Shown here: positions 39,343-49,582 of the stretch, in pieces
Numbering within the stretch: the first letter of the stretch is position 1
Layout of the letters: the number at the start of each line of letters is the position of its first letter
DNA from: Vibrio sp. Of7-15
GTDB lineage: Bacteria > Pseudomonadota > Gammaproteobacteria > Enterobacterales > Vibrionaceae
Direction: 5' to 3'
Length of the DNA: 64,000 nucleotides
Assembly: GCF_022347565.1 (NCBI RefSeq)
Contig: NZ_JAKRGH010000024.1
Span: 1-64,000, forward strand
The notes under the pieces: generated by a model
What the model was told of the DNA's origin: nothing
The model's input: the letters and a program-made list of their open reading frames with translations, nothing else
Databases searched by the model: none
Made by a program: the position numbers and the translations under genes

Positions 39343-39824
39343 TGGTAGCTCCCTTGTTTCTGTGCTTCAGTATACTCAAGAGGCTTATGCACTTTTTCCA
39401 TTGCTTCTGCAATTTCTGGCGGCATATATTCTTCATCATGCTTTGCCAATACTTCATGTGCTTCTACCGTTGTACTATTGACAAGAATACCTTGTGCAAC
39501 AATACCTTGGCCTTCACGGAATAAATCAGGAAGAATACCATCGTAAGTAACCGTCACTTTAGGGCCAACATCAGCAACATCAAAGCTCACCTTCAATGAG
39601 TCATTATCACGCTTTACAGAACCAGCAACGACCATACCACCAATACGCAAACGCTGGCCGACTTCAGGCTTAGTTCCATCATCTTTACCATTGACCAATT
39701 CCGTTGGCGTATAAAATAAATCCATATTTTGATTTAACGCATACAGCATTAAGCCGATAGTTGCGCCAAGGCCTATCAGCAACGCTAGGATTAAGCCTAA
39801 GCGCTTCTTACGTCTTGGATTCAT
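39339..39824 (-). CDS. ccmE: Heme chaperone CcmE
   Basis: Binds heme covalently and carries it from CcmABCD to CcmF. 161 aa; N-terminal membrane anchor (about 9-29), OB-fold domain. The heme-binding His129 is in [13 protein letters not shown], with Tyr134 as ligand region. The end of ccmD overlaps by 4 bases. Confidence 0.95.
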   Translation of the reverse strand: MNPRRKKRLGLILALLIGLGATIGLMLYALNQNMDLFYTPTELVNGKDDGTKPEVGQRLRIGGMVVAGSVKRDNDSLKVSFDVADVGPKVTVTYDGILPDLFREGQGIVAQGILVNSTTVEAHEVLAKHDEEYMPPEIAEAMEKVHKPLEYTEAQKQGSYQ

Positions 39825-40027
39825 AAAGTATTCTCCAGATTTTTTGCTTCTTTAATTCTTTGCTCACGTGCTATTTTGCGTTTCACTTCATCCATAAGCT
39901 TGCGGCGCTTAAGCAAACTCGAAAACAGAATCCATAACATCGAAACGGTTGTCGCACCAAAAGCGCCCCACACATAGCTGGCGTAACCGCCCATGGCAAA
40001 AAAGTCACTCAGTGATTCAAAATGCAT
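39821..40027 (-). CDS. ccmD: Heme exporter protein CcmD
   Basis: Small membrane protein (68 aa) needed to release holo-CcmE from the CcmABC complex. Chosen ATG has AAGGAG 7 bases before; an earlier in-frame start inside ccmC lacks a site. Sequence has [14 protein letters not shown] then one helix (about 12-36) and a basic, charged C-terminal tail. Confidence 0.9.
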   Translation of the reverse strand: MHFESLSDFFAMGGYASYVWGAFGATTVSMLWILFSSLLKRRKLMDEVKRKIAREQRIKEAKNLENTL

Positions 40028-40038
40028 GTTACTACTCC

Positions 40039-40770
40039 TTATTTCACCAAGTCTCTTACCCAAGGACGATGCCCTTCACGAGCTAGAATTTCATTTCTAA
40101 AACGAATAAGAGTCACTGTACCGAAAAAAGTTGCAAAACCGACAATATTTAATAATAACGGCCACAACATATCTGATGAAATGGATGGTTTGTCAAACTT
40201 AGTAATAGTGGCTCCCTGATGAAGGGTATTCCACCACTCAACAGAAAAGTGAATAATAGGTAAATTGATCACACCCACAATAGCCAAAATTCCAGCAGCT
40301 TTTGCCGCTATACGCTGATCATCAAAAGCGCTATAAAGAGCCATGACACCTAAGTAAAGGAACAATAAAATCAGCTCAGAGGTTAAGCGAGCATCCCATA
40401 CCCACCAAGCACCCCACATAGGTTTACCCCATACAGCACCAGTAAGTAAGGCAATAAATGTGAATACCGCGCCAATAGGTGCCATTGCTGCCGCTGCCAT
40501 ATCAGACAGCTTTAATTGCCAAACTAACCCAATAAAGGCAGCGATGGCCATCGACATATAAGCACCCATTGACCAGATAGCGGCTGGAACATGAATGTAA
40601 ATAATTCGGAAACTGTCACCTTGTTGGTAATCAGCAGGAGCAAATGCAAGCCCCCAAATCGTACCTGTAACCAAACTCAAAAAAGAGATAACGGCGAACC
40701 AAGGGAGCAACGTACCGCATAAACGGTAACATTTTTCCGGTTTAGCGTAAGGATGAAGCCACTTCCACAT
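40039..40770 (-). CDS. ccmC: Heme exporter/ligation protein CcmC
   Basis: Loads heme onto CcmE. 243 aa, six membrane segments; WWD motif GAWWVWDARLTS near 122-133, flanked by conserved His (IIYIHVPAAIWSM and HFSVEWWNTLHQG). It is 52 bases after ccmB, the only loose junction in this operon. Confidence 0.95.
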   Translation of the reverse strand: MWKWLHPYAKPEKCYRLCGTLLPWFAVISFLSLVTGTIWGLAFAPADYQQGDSFRIIYIHVPAAIWSMGAYMSMAIAAFIGLVWQLKLSDMAAAAMAPIGAVFTFIALLTGAVWGKPMWGAWWVWDARLTSELILLFLYLGVMALYSAFDDQRIAAKAAGILAIVGVINLPIIHFSVEWWNTLHQGATITKFDKPSISSDMLWPLLLNIVGFATFFGTVTLIRFRNEILAREGHRPWVRDLVK

Positions 40771-40787
40771 TGAATGATCTCACTTGC

Positions 40788-40819
40788 TAAGTTGTAAAAA
40801 TAATAAGTTGTAAAAATAA
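40788..40819. repeat. Exact 16-bp tandem duplication between ccmB and ccmC
   Basis: TAAGTTGTAAAAATAA occurs twice back to back (40788-40803, 40804-40819). It accounts for most of the gap in an otherwise tight operon. Noncoding. Confidence 0.9.
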
Positions 40820-40822
40820 TAA

Positions 40823-41491
40823 TTAGTTTACGCTGACTCGTAATGCCGCACTAACAGCAAATGGAGCCAACGTTGCAGAGCCCATCAACATTGCGCCAAG
40901 TAAAGCGAGCTGCCCGTTAAAAGCCATACCTAAACTAGCGGCGTCGATTGCTGATGTTGCAAAAATTAAAATGGGAATATATAAGGGTAAAATCAGCAAA
41001 CTTAAAAGAACACCACCTTTTTGCAGCCCGACTGTTAATGCCACTCCTATCGCCCCTAAAAAGCTTAATGTAGGCGTACCCAATAACAATGTTAAGACTA
41101 CTGCCTTCCAAGTTGCCCAGTCTAGTGAGAGTAACACAGCTAATAATGGACTTATCAATAACAATGGTAGGCCAGTCAACATCCAGTGAGCTATGATCTT
41201 GGCCAAGACTAAAACAGATAATGGGGTCGGCATGAGCATTAATTGCTCAAGTGAACCATCAGAAAAGTCATCTCTAAATAAACGCTCAAGAGATAATAAA
41301 GCGGCTAGTAATGCAGCCACCCAAACAATGCCCGGTGCGATTCGAGCTAAAAGGTTTGGCTCTGGCCCCACTCCTAATGGAAAAAGCGTGATGACAATAA
41401 TAAAAAACCAAATAGGATTCAGTACATCAGCCTGACGACGAAACGCAATCAGTAACTCTCTACGTATAACTTGAACCAGTGATTGCAACAT
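40823..41491 (-). CDS. ccmB: Heme exporter permease CcmB
   Basis: Membrane partner of the CcmA ATPase in the complex that releases holo-CcmE. 222 aa with six hydrophobic segments. Conserved WFFIIVITLFPLGVGPE (about 28-44) and FRDDFSDGSLEQLMLMP (about 72-88). Starts one base after ccmA ends. Confidence 0.95.
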   Translation of the reverse strand: MLQSLVQVIRRELLIAFRRQADVLNPIWFFIIVITLFPLGVGPEPNLLARIAPGIVWVAALLAALLSLERLFRDDFSDGSLEQLMLMPTPLSVLVLAKIIAHWMLTGLPLLLISPLLAVLLSLDWATWKAVVLTLLLGTPTLSFLGAIGVALTVGLQKGGVLLSLLILPLYIPILIFATSAIDAASLGMAFNGQLALLGAMLMGSATLAPFAVSAALRVSVN

Positions 41492-42106
41492 TTAATCACC
41501 CAAACGAATTTTTCGAAGATTACCACTATCGGTAAACATATCTTGGTGTGTGGTAAGCAAAACCATTCCCCCTTTCTGGGCATGTTCTGCAAATAAAGAC
41601 TCAAGAACTTTGACACCTTGCTTATCAATAGCAGTTAATGGTTCGTCTAAAATCCATAATTTATGTTTACTGATCCATAAACGAGCCAATGCAACCCTTC
41701 TTTGTTGCCCAGCTGACAATTGTCCTGCTGGCACATCTTCCCGTCCAGCTAAACCTACCCGCGCTAATGCATCCCAAATCATTTGAGGTTCAGGCTTATC
41801 ATGCATTGCCTGATAAAAAGCCAAGTTTTCAAATGCGGTTAGCTCTTTTTTCACTCCAGTATGATGCCCAAGAAACAATAGTTCTTGGTGAAACTCTTCA
41901 CGCGCAGACTGAATCGTTTCATCTTTCCAATACACCTCACCAGTATCAGACTGGCCTAAACCAGCAATAATTCGTAATAATGTGGTTTTCCCCGCCCCAT
42001 TTTGTCCTTCAATTTGTACAAGTTCCCCGCTTGTAATTGAAAAGTTGAGGTCTTCAAAAAGGATTCTTTCATCCCGAATACAGCATAAATCGCGAACTTC
42101 TAGCAT
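41492..42106 (-). CDS. ccmA: Heme exporter ATP-binding protein CcmA
   Basis: ABC ATPase, 204 aa. Walker [12 protein letters not shown] (about 34-44), signature [15 protein letters not shown] (about 131-145), Walker [13 protein letters not shown]. First gene of ccmABCDEFGHI. It is divergent from the FliK-like gene, so its promoter must lie in 42107-42218; none is convincing by eye. Confidence 0.96.
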   Translation of the reverse strand: MLEVRDLCCIRDERILFEDLNFSITSGELVQIEGQNGAGKTTLLRIIAGLGQSDTGEVYWKDETIQSAREEFHQELLFLGHHTGVKKELTAFENLAFYQAMHDKPEPQMIWDALARVGLAGREDVPAGQLSAGQQRRVALARLWISKHKLWILDEPLTAIDKQGVKVLESLFAEHAQKGGMVLLTTHQDMFTDSGNLRKIRLGD

Positions 42107-42218
42107 AAAACGCAGCGTATCTGACAGAAATTTTCAGGCATTTTATCACAGCCAAAAGTTAGATAGTTAGATATAGAACAAGTAAGATATGTGATATGGG
42201 TAAGCAAATGTGACATTT

Positions 42219-43040
42219 ATGAAAATATCAGTACAGGGGAATAGCTCTCAGGTTCATAACTTAACAAAAACACCTGAAACAGCTAAAAAATCAAGTACTT
42301 CTTTAGAGGTAAGCGTAAAAGAGAACCTTTCTCAACAAACGAATATCCCTAAATTGATGACCCTACTCTCTCAAATGAACATTCTAAAAAATGTCTCTTC
42401 ATTACTTAACGCTTTACCTATTAAAGCGCAGCAAGAGCTCAAATTCATTTTGCTGCAATTAACAATGCCTACGGATCCCAAAAAGCTACAGCAGTGGCTT
42501 CAGCAACGCCCAGGGGATAAAGTTCTTGCTCAGGTATTAACAGAATTTAAACTCGCTGAACCCAAGCAATTTAAAGCATTATTGCTAAGCTTACAGCCTG
42601 AAACAAAATCCGATTTACAAGCACTCTTACGATTACATGCGGAGCACCGATACGCCGAAACCAAGCAGTCTTTAGATCAACCTATTTTAATTTCGTTACC
42701 CCAAACAGAACAAAAGAACCCTATAGAACTAACCCTGAAGCGCCATACAAATAAGCATTCAACAAAAAGTTCGGAAGCAAGCTGGGAAATATGCCTTCAT
42801 TTGCCAATAGAGAATCACGGTTTTTTACGGGCAACAGCCACTTATAAAAATAAGCAAATCGGTTTACTGTTTGAAACGGATACATCATCCATAAAAAAAC
42901 TAACCGAAACCAATCTTCCCTTATTACTCAAACGAATAGAAATGCAGGGAATAAAATGCAACGAATACGGTGTTACTATGACTCAACAACTAACTCCTCT
43001 CAAAGATAAAATTCCGACAGGTTTACATATTGAAGTTTAA
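42219..43040 (+). CDS. FliK-like hook-length control domain protein
   Basis: 273 aa hydrophilic protein. N-terminal Gln/Ser/Thr-rich part, a leucine-rich helical middle, and a C-terminal part (about 185-260) resembling the FliK C-terminal fold. It lies 20 bases before an FhlB gene, a pairing seen in Vibrio and related bacteria beside ccm and che genes. Role probably in flagellar export substrate switching, inferred from FhlB. Start uncertain: a GTG three codons upstream is also possible and neither has a clear ribosome site. It is distinct from the true fliK at 61.7-63.2 kb. Confidence 0.65.
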   Translation: MKISVQGNSSQVHNLTKTPETAKKSSTSLEVSVKENLSQQTNIPKLMTLLSQMNILKNVSSLLNALPIKAQQELKFILLQLTMPTDPKKLQQWLQQRPGDKVLAQVLTEFKLAEPKQFKALLLSLQPETKSDLQALLRLHAEHRYAETKQSLDQPILISLPQTEQKNPIELTLKRHTNKHSTKSSEASWEICLHLPIENHGFLRATATYKNKQIGLLFETDTSSIKKLTETNLPLLLKRIEMQGIKCNEYGVTMTQQLTPLKDKIPTGLHIEV

Positions 43041-43060
43041 CCGCTGAAGGAAAGCTAAAA

Positions 43061-43345
43061 GTGAAGAAAAAATCTGCTGTTGCTATCGGATATGACGGAA
43101 TATCAACGCCTACGGTAAAGGCTAGAGGTGTTGATCACGTTGCCGAAAACATCATTGAACAAGTAAAACAACAAGGGGGGTTAATCCACCAAGATCCAGT
43201 CTTATCTCAATGGCTAGAACATCTGAATATTGGTGATGAAATACCACAAGAGCTGTATTTAGTAATTGCAGAGCTAATTGCTTTTGCATGGATATTGGAA
43301 GGAAAAACCCCTCCTGGGTGGGAAGGGGTTTCAAAAAAAGTATAA
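43061..43345 (+). CDS. fhlB: FhlB, FlhB C-terminal domain homologue
   Basis: 94 aa cytoplasmic protein matching the part of FlhB just after its autocleavage site: AVAIGYDGISTPTVKARGVDHVAENIIEQ aligns with FlhB residues such as SVALRYKHDQDKAPVVVAKGIDHVAFKI in this window. It lacks the membrane domain and the N-P cleavage motif. In some bacteria FhlB can replace the cleaved FlhB tail in export switching (known family). GTG start with AAGGA. Its last 40 bases carry the minus-strand terminator of the flagellar operon. Confidence 0.85.
   Translation: MKKKSAVAIGYDGISTPTVKARGVDHVAENIIEQVKQQGGLIHQDPVLSQWLEHLNIGDEIPQELYLVIAELIAFAWILEGKTPPGWEGVSKKV
43303..43331 (-). terminator. Terminator of the flhA-cheW-DUF2802 operon, inside fhlB
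   Basis: Stem AAACCCCT (43305-43312) with AGGGGTTT (43324-43331), then T run on the minus strand. It lies within the coding end of the convergent fhlB gene. Confidence 0.8.
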
Positions 43346-43361
43346 CAAGACGCGTAGTATA

Positions 43362-43829
43362 TTATCGGACTATATCTTCTTCATCACTTAAAGGTGGGAT
43401 AGTCTGCTTTCCAGCTAATTTACCTTTTAAAGACATCATTAACTCAGCTTCAGCTTTTGGAAGTTCACATTCTTCCATTAGCTCTGTAACATCAGCCCCA
43501 AGTTGAACCATCTTACTCGCACGAGAATACAGTTTGCTGTCGGTATCAACCATTTCGAGTTCATTTAGGCGCTCAGCAAGCTCTTGAGATTGTGTACCTA
43601 AATCATTGACCGTTTGCCCCAAGTTTATAGACGCCGTCCTGAACTCAGTAAACTGCTTTTTCAAACTATCCACTTTTTGGCTACTGGTAGAAATTTCTTC
43701 TCTCAACTCTGATAGCTCAGCGTTAAGGTTGCCTTTTTCATTCATTTTTAATTTAAGTAAATAAATACAAATAACAAATGAGATGACCGAAAGTACCAAA
43801 GGTAACCATGTCAGAAATAAATCAACCAT
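43362..43829 (-). CDS. DUF2802 membrane-anchored coiled-coil protein
   Basis: 155 aa from an ATG that overlaps the cheW stop (TAATG). N-terminal membrane helix (about 4-26), long coiled coil (about 35-90), and a conserved C-terminal segment (LGADVTELMEECELPKAEAELMM) that resembles a helix-turn-helix-like or docking module. Function unknown; always found at the end of such chemotaxis operons in Vibrio and Pseudomonas relatives, so a polar array role is possible. Confidence 0.8.
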   Translation of the reverse strand: MVDLFLTWLPLVLSVISFVICIYLLKLKMNEKGNLNAELSELREEISTSSQKVDSLKKQFTEFRTASINLGQTVNDLGTQSQELAERLNELEMVDTDSKLYSRASKMVQLGADVTELMEECELPKAEAELMMSLKGKLAGKQTIPPLSDEEDIVR

Positions 43830-44323
43830 TATAAGTGAGCCATTTCGTCCCATTCATCATCAGACAGTAGCTTATTAAGGTCGACAAGAATCAAAAGCTT
43901 ACCATCACGGTTACTCACACCCTGAATAAATTTGGCGCTCTCATCTGTACCAACACTCGGTGTTGTGTCAATTTCAGATGAACGTAAATAAACAACTTCA
44001 GCAACGCTATCAACTAAAATACCAATCACCTGACGTTCTGATTCAATAACGATGATACGTGTATTGTCTGTGGTTTCACCTTGCATTAAACCAAAGCGAG
44101 AGCGAGTGTCGATAACAGTAACAACATTACCACGCAGGTTAATAATACCTAAAACATAGTCCGGTGCACCTGGAACAGGGGCTATTTCAGAGTAACGAAG
44201 AACCTCACGAACTTGCATTACATTAATGCCATAAGTCTCTTCTTCCAGCTGGAAAGTCACCCACTGAAGAATTTCATCGTTATTCTGATCTTTTCTTACT
44301 TCTACTTCATTGCTCTGTGACAT
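43829..44323 (-). CDS. cheW: Chemotaxis coupling protein CheW
   Basis: Couples receptors to CheA. 164 aa, two SH3-like subdomains; ILQWVTFQLEEETYGINVMQVREVLR start and GIINLRGNVVTVIDTRSRFG (about 65-84) are typical. The gene lies 22 bases after parP and overlaps DUF2802. Confidence 0.95.
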   Translation of the reverse strand: MSQSNEVEVRKDQNNDEILQWVTFQLEEETYGINVMQVREVLRYSEIAPVPGAPDYVLGIINLRGNVVTVIDTRSRFGLMQGETTDNTRIIVIESERQVIGILVDSVAEVVYLRSSEIDTTPSVGTDESAKFIQGVSNRDGKLLILVDLNKLLSDDEWDEMAHL

Positions 44324-44345
44324 TCTGTATCCTCTTTACGCTATC

Positions 44346-45351
<1,006 letters not shown>

Positions 45352-45362
<11 letters not shown>

Positions 45363-46131
45363 TGAGCTCTAACCGCTCTAGGTAATTAAGTAATGTTTTA
45401 TAAGCAAAAACGCCACGACAGTTTTTTGAAAAATAAGATGGTGGCATCCCTTTCATGCTGGCATCCCGAAACTTCGTATCAACAGGAATTGCAGATGCCC
45501 AAACTTGATCAGGAAAACGCTGTTTTAGATCTAATAGTGTCTGTAACGATGCTTTTGTACGTTTATCGTACATTGTCGGAACAATAGTAACCTGAAAGGG
45601 CGATTGCTTTGATTTTTGCATTATTTGCAGTGTTCGTACCATTCTTTCCAACCCTTTCATGGCCAAAAATTCAGTCTGAACAGGAATTAATATACGATCA
45701 CTTGCTGCTAATGCATTCACCATCATCACACCTAAAATTGGTGGGCAGTCAATTAATACATAATCGTAATCATGCTCTAATGCTTTCAATGCTCGCTTTA
45801 ACACAAGCCCCATACCGCCTTTTGTTCCCATTACTCGATCAAGAGTAGCAAGAGACATATGAGCAGGAATTATATCAATACCTTCATACTCAGTATGCAG
45901 GATCATAGGAGCAACAGACTCCCTATCGATCGTTTTTAACTGAAAAAGATCAAACAAACTTTTAGGAAGATTATCGGAATCATAACCTAAATATGTTGTA
46001 AGGGAGGCATGTGGGTCCGTATCAACTAACAGAACCTTTTTATTTCTTTCGCTGATTAAGCCAGCTAAAGATACTGTTGTCGTTGTTTTACCAACGCCTC
46101 CCTTCTGATTGGCTATACTCCAGACAATCAC
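45352..46131 (-). CDS. parC: ParC, ParA-like ATPase for polar chemotaxis arrays
   Basis: 259 aa. Deviant Walker A KGGVGKTTT (10-18), DTDPHASLTTYLG, and CPPILGVMMVNAL. The GTG start has AGGAG 7 bases before; an upstream Met inside cheB lacks a site. In Vibrio ParC recruits arrays to the pole in a HubP-dependent way (established). It follows cheB by 10 bases and overlaps parP. Its position separates it from true plasmid or chromosome ParA, which would have parB beside it. Confidence 0.9.
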
Positions 46132-46141
46132 TAATTCACTC

Positions 46142-47269
46142 CTAAGCCAATCCAACTTCTACAAGGATTCGCTCAGAGATACGATCCAAAGGAAGATCTT
46201 CTGTTGAGATCCCAGCTTTTGCTACCGCTTGAGGCATGCCATACACAACACAACTCTGCTCATCTTGAGCCCAAACAGTAGAACCAGCAGCCTTAAGCAT
46301 TCGTGAGCCTTCTCGCCCATCTGCTCCCATGCCCGTTAAGATCATTGATAGTACTTTATCGTTATAAATCTTAGCGGCGGACCCAAAGGTCACATCTACA
46401 CAAGGCTTATAATTCATACGCTCGCCACCGTCGATAATACGCAAACGAGATGAACCTGGGCGTCCTTCAACCATCATCTGTTTTCCACCAGGGGCTAAAT
46501 ACGCACAACCTGCTTTTAACCCATCGCCGTCTTCCGCTTCTTTAACTTGGATCTGGCACAAGTTATTTAAACGAGCAGCAAACGCAGCAGTAAATGTAGC
46601 AGGCATATGTTGCACTAAGACGATTGGGTAAGGAAAGTTTGCCGGAATCTTAGTTAAAATTTTCTGTAAAGCGACAGGACCACCCGTTGAAGTTCCGATA
46701 GCCATCAGCTGGTATTTCTTACCAGAAGCTTTAAAACGTGCGCTTGCTGATTTAACAGGCTTAGCCGGCGCTCCACCACTTGCTGGTCTCAATGCTGAGG
46801 CCGTACTTCTTTGTTGAGGTTCAACTTTGGTTCGTGCTGCTGGAACTCGAGGTACTGAGCGCATAAACGCTTTCTTTCTCGCTATCTCCGCTACACGCTT
46901 TTGCAATAATTGAACAGCCTCATCACGATTACGTGCAATATCTTCAAACTTTTTAGGTAAAAAATCTAACGCACCAGCGTCTAAAGCATCCAAAGTAGCT
47001 TTAGCACCATCGTGAGTAAGAGATGAGAACATCAAAATAGGCGTAGGCGCCACTTTCATGATCTCACGTACTGCCGTAATTCCGTCCATCACAGGCATTT
47101 CAATATCCATTGTGATGACATCAGGTTTTATTTGTTGTGCTTTTTCAATCGCTTCTTTCCCGTTAGTGGCTATATCGACCACTTCTAAACGGGAATCACC
47201 ATTAATAATTTCGCTCACACGGCGACGAAAGAAACTCGAATCATCAACAACTAGTACTTTTATTGCCAT
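46142..47269 (-). CDS. cheB: Chemotaxis response regulator methylesterase CheB
   Basis: Removes methyl groups from receptors (adaptation). 375 aa. Receiver domain with phospho-acceptor Asp55 in [13 protein letters not shown]; linker rich in Ala and Arg (about 140-185); esterase domain with Ser in GTSTGG (about 196), His in VQHMPA (about 222) and Asp in GMGADG (about 318). Confidence 0.96.
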   Translation of the reverse strand: MAIKVLVVDDSSFFRRRVSEIINGDSRLEVVDIATNGKEAIEKAQQIKPDVITMDIEMPVMDGITAVREIMKVAPTPILMFSSLTHDGAKATLDALDAGALDFLPKKFEDIARNRDEAVQLLQKRVAEIARKKAFMRSVPRVPAARTKVEPQQRSTASALRPASGGAPAKPVKSASARFKASGKKYQLMAIGTSTGGPVALQKILTKIPANFPYPIVLVQHMPATFTAAFAARLNNLCQIQVKEAEDGDGLKAGCAYLAPGGKQMMVEGRPGSSRLRIIDGGERMNYKPCVDVTFGSAAKIYNDKVLSMILTGMGADGREGSRMLKAAGSTVWAQDEQSCVVYGMPQAVAKAGISTEDLPLDRISERILVEVGLA

Positions 47270-47278
47270 GATCCGTCC

Positions 47279-49573
47279 TTAGTTTAAGTGAACACGTGTC
47301 GCGTACTGTTTCAGTAAATTTGGTACATCTAGAATAAGTGCAATATGACCATCACTCGTAATTGTTGCACCAGCCATACCCGGAGTCCCTTGCAATAACT
47401 CATCTAAAGGCTTGATAACCACCTCTTCTTGACCAATAAGAGTATCAACAACAAAACCGACTCGCTGACCACCTAGTTGAACAATAACAACATGTCCGTG
47501 TCCTGCTCTTTCACTGCTTTGACTAGCATTTGGTACCAACCAACGCTGCAAATAGAATAAAGGAATAGACTTTTCACGAACGATTATCGTAAGTTGACCA
47601 TCAACCGTATTGGTTTTCGTTAAATCAAGGTGGAATATTTCATTCACACTAGCCAATGGTAGCGCAAATGGCTGTTTCGCAACACCGACCATCAATGTTG
47701 GTAGAATCGCTAAGGTTAATGGCACTTTAATCGTAATACGAGTACCTTTACCCATTTCAGAGTCAATATCGATAGAGCCGTTTAACTGATTAATGGCAGT
47801 CTTTACAACATCCATCCCTACACCACGCCCAGAGATGTCAGAAATCTCTGTTTTGGTTGAAAAACCAGGGGCAAAGATCAGGTTATAACATTCTTTATTC
47901 GATAATCTTGAAGCAGCATCCATGTCCATCAAACCACGGTCAACAGCAATATTACGCAACTTATCTGCGTCCATACCACCGCCGTCATCCACGATGCTGA
48001 GTTGAATATGATCACCTTCTTGAGATGCCGCGAGAATAACTTTACCAGTTCGCTCTTTACCTGCTTTAACTCGCGCATCTGGCATTTCAATACCGTGGTC
48101 TACCGAGTTACGAACCAAGTGAATAAGTGGATCCGCAAGCGCTTCTACTAGGTTTTTATCTAAGTCGGTTTCTTCACCTTTCATCTCTAACACGATATCT
48201 TTTTTCAAGCTACGAGCTAGATCTCGAACAACTCGAGGGAAACGGCCAAACACTTTCTTGATTGGCTGCATACGAGTTTTCATTACTGCGCCTTGCAAGT
48301 CAGCAGTAACAACATCTAAATTGGAAACAGCTTTTGACATTTCCTCATCGTTGCTGTTCAGGCCAAGGCTAACTAAACGGTTACGAACAAGAACTAGCTC
48401 ACCAACCATATTCATGATGGTATCAAGCGTCGAGGTGTCAACACGTACTGTAGCTTCTGCTTGCGGCTTAGGCTTATTATCTTTAGCTGCTGGTGCTTTT
48501 GCGGCAGGAGCGGCTGCCTTCGGCGCAGGTTCTGCCGGTGGTTTCGCTTTAGGGGCAACAGCCTTAGGTTTAGGTTCCGCTTTAGGTGCCGCAGGTTTCG
48601 GCTTCTCAGGAGCTTTAGGTGCGGGAGCTTCAACCGGAGAAGCAACGTTTTCAGATGCGGGTTTTACCGCAGCATCCAACTCTTCAATGCTAGGGCCTTT
48701 ACCTACACCATGCAGTTGATCTAACAATGATTCAAATGCATCGTCAGTCATTAAATCATCATCACCAGCCAATACTTCATCAATAGGCTTAGGCGTACTT
48801 TGTGATGATGTTGGAGCAGGAGACTCTGAAGCAGCTGCTTGCGCTCCTGGGCCTTGTCCTGAACCATGTAATTCATCTAATAGACGCTCAAATTCATCGT
48901 CTGTGATATCGCCATTATCAGCCGAAGAAGCACCCTCTACTGTAGGCGGAGTTACTGGAGCACTTGCAGTAGGAGCTGAAGGTTGACCACCTGGGCCGCC
49001 ACCTTTTCCGTGTAGTTCATCAAGTAAACGTTCAAATTCATCTTGGCTAATGTCATCAATTGAATCATTGCCAGAAGCCTCAGAAACAACTTCAGGTGCT
49101 GGCTCTGGAGCAACGTCTTCAACCACTTCAGGTTCAGGAGCCTCTTCGACAACTTCTACTTCTTCAGCAACTTCATCTTCACTTTCAGGCTTACACAAGC
49201 GATGTAATTCATCTAGTAAACGTTGTTCAGCAGGCTGTAAAGGTTCTCTTTCCTGTACAGCCTGAAACATAACGTTAACTGTATCTAATGTTTCAAGAAT
49301 CGTATCCATTAGTTCCGCAGTTACACTACGTTGACCGGTTCTTAAAATATCAAATACATTCTCCGCACCATGACAGGCATCAACAAGCTCCGTTAAAGAA
49401 AGGAAGCCTGCGCCACCTTTAACTGTATGGAACCCACGGAAGATTGCATTAAGTAAGTCGGAGTCTTCAGGGCTTTGCTCTAGCTCAACTAATTGCTCAG
49501 AGAGCAGCTCCAAAATTTCACCAGCTTCAATCAAAAAGTCCTGCAGAATATCTTCATCTACTTCAAAGCTCAT
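47279..49573 (-). CDS. cheA: Chemotaxis histidine kinase CheA
   Basis: 764 aa. P1 phosphotransfer domain with His49 (FHTVKGGAGFL). Instead of a recognisable P2 domain, residues 135-320 are a low-complexity acidic and Pro-rich region holding three near-identical peptides (175-189, 223-237, 275-289) of the form x-x-[DQ]-[DE]-F-E-x-LL-D-x-LHG. Then comes an Ala-Pro-Lys-rich linker (about 315-385), P3 dimerisation (about 390-450), the P4 kinase domain (HLVRNSVDHGIE, GRGVGMDVV) and P5 CheW-like domain. The Vibrio LID region that binds ParP lies in the same part of CheA (established by name; exact limits not checkable here). Confidence 0.95.
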   Translation of the reverse strand: MSFEVDEDILQDFLIEAGEILELLSEQLVELEQSPEDSDLLNAIFRGFHTVKGGAGFLSLTELVDACHGAENVFDILRTGQRSVTAELMDTILETLDTVNVMFQAVQEREPLQPAEQRLLDELHRLCKPESEDEVAEEVEVVEEAPEPEVVEDVAPEPAPEVVSEASGNDSIDDISQDEFERLLDELHGKGGGPGGQPSAPTASAPVTPPTVEGASSADNGDITDDEFERLLDELHGSGQGPGAQAAASESPAPTSSQSTPKPIDEVLAGDDDLMTDDAFESLLDQLHGVGKGPSIEELDAAVKPASENVASPVEAPAPKAPEKPKPAAPKAEPKPKAVAPKAKPPAEPAPKAAAPAAKAPAAKDNKPKPQAEATVRVDTSTLDTIMNMVGELVLVRNRLVSLGLNSNDEEMSKAVSNLDVVTADLQGAVMKTRMQPIKKVFGRFPRVVRDLARSLKKDIVLEMKGEETDLDKNLVEALADPLIHLVRNSVDHGIEMPDARVKAGKERTGKVILAASQEGDHIQLSIVDDGGGMDADKLRNIAVDRGLMDMDAASRLSNKECYNLIFAPGFSTKTEISDISGRGVGMDVVKTAINQLNGSIDIDSEMGKGTRITIKVPLTLAILPTLMVGVAKQPFALPLASVNEIFHLDLTKTNTVDGQLTIIVREKSIPLFYLQRWLVPNASQSSERAGHGHVVIVQLGGQRVGFVVDTLIGQEEVVIKPLDELLQGTPGMAGATITSDGHIALILDVPNLLKQYATRVHLN
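48707..49051 (-). repeat. Three FliM/CheZ-like peptides in CheA
   Basis: Copies at 49007-49051, 48863-48907 and 48707-48751. ISQDEFERLLDELHG and ITDDEFERLLDELHG are closest; MTDDAFESLLDQLHG is more diverged. They resemble the FliM N-terminus LTQDEIDALLHG and the CheZ C-terminus SSQDDVDDLLSSLGF in this window, both known CheY-binding helices. Confidence 0.8.
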
Positions 49574-49582
49574 ATCTTACCT

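Noticed and set aside
48258-48724. Ala/Gly-rich and Arg/Phe-rich plus-strand frames
   Set aside because: Shadows of the Ala-Pro-Lys linker of cheA.
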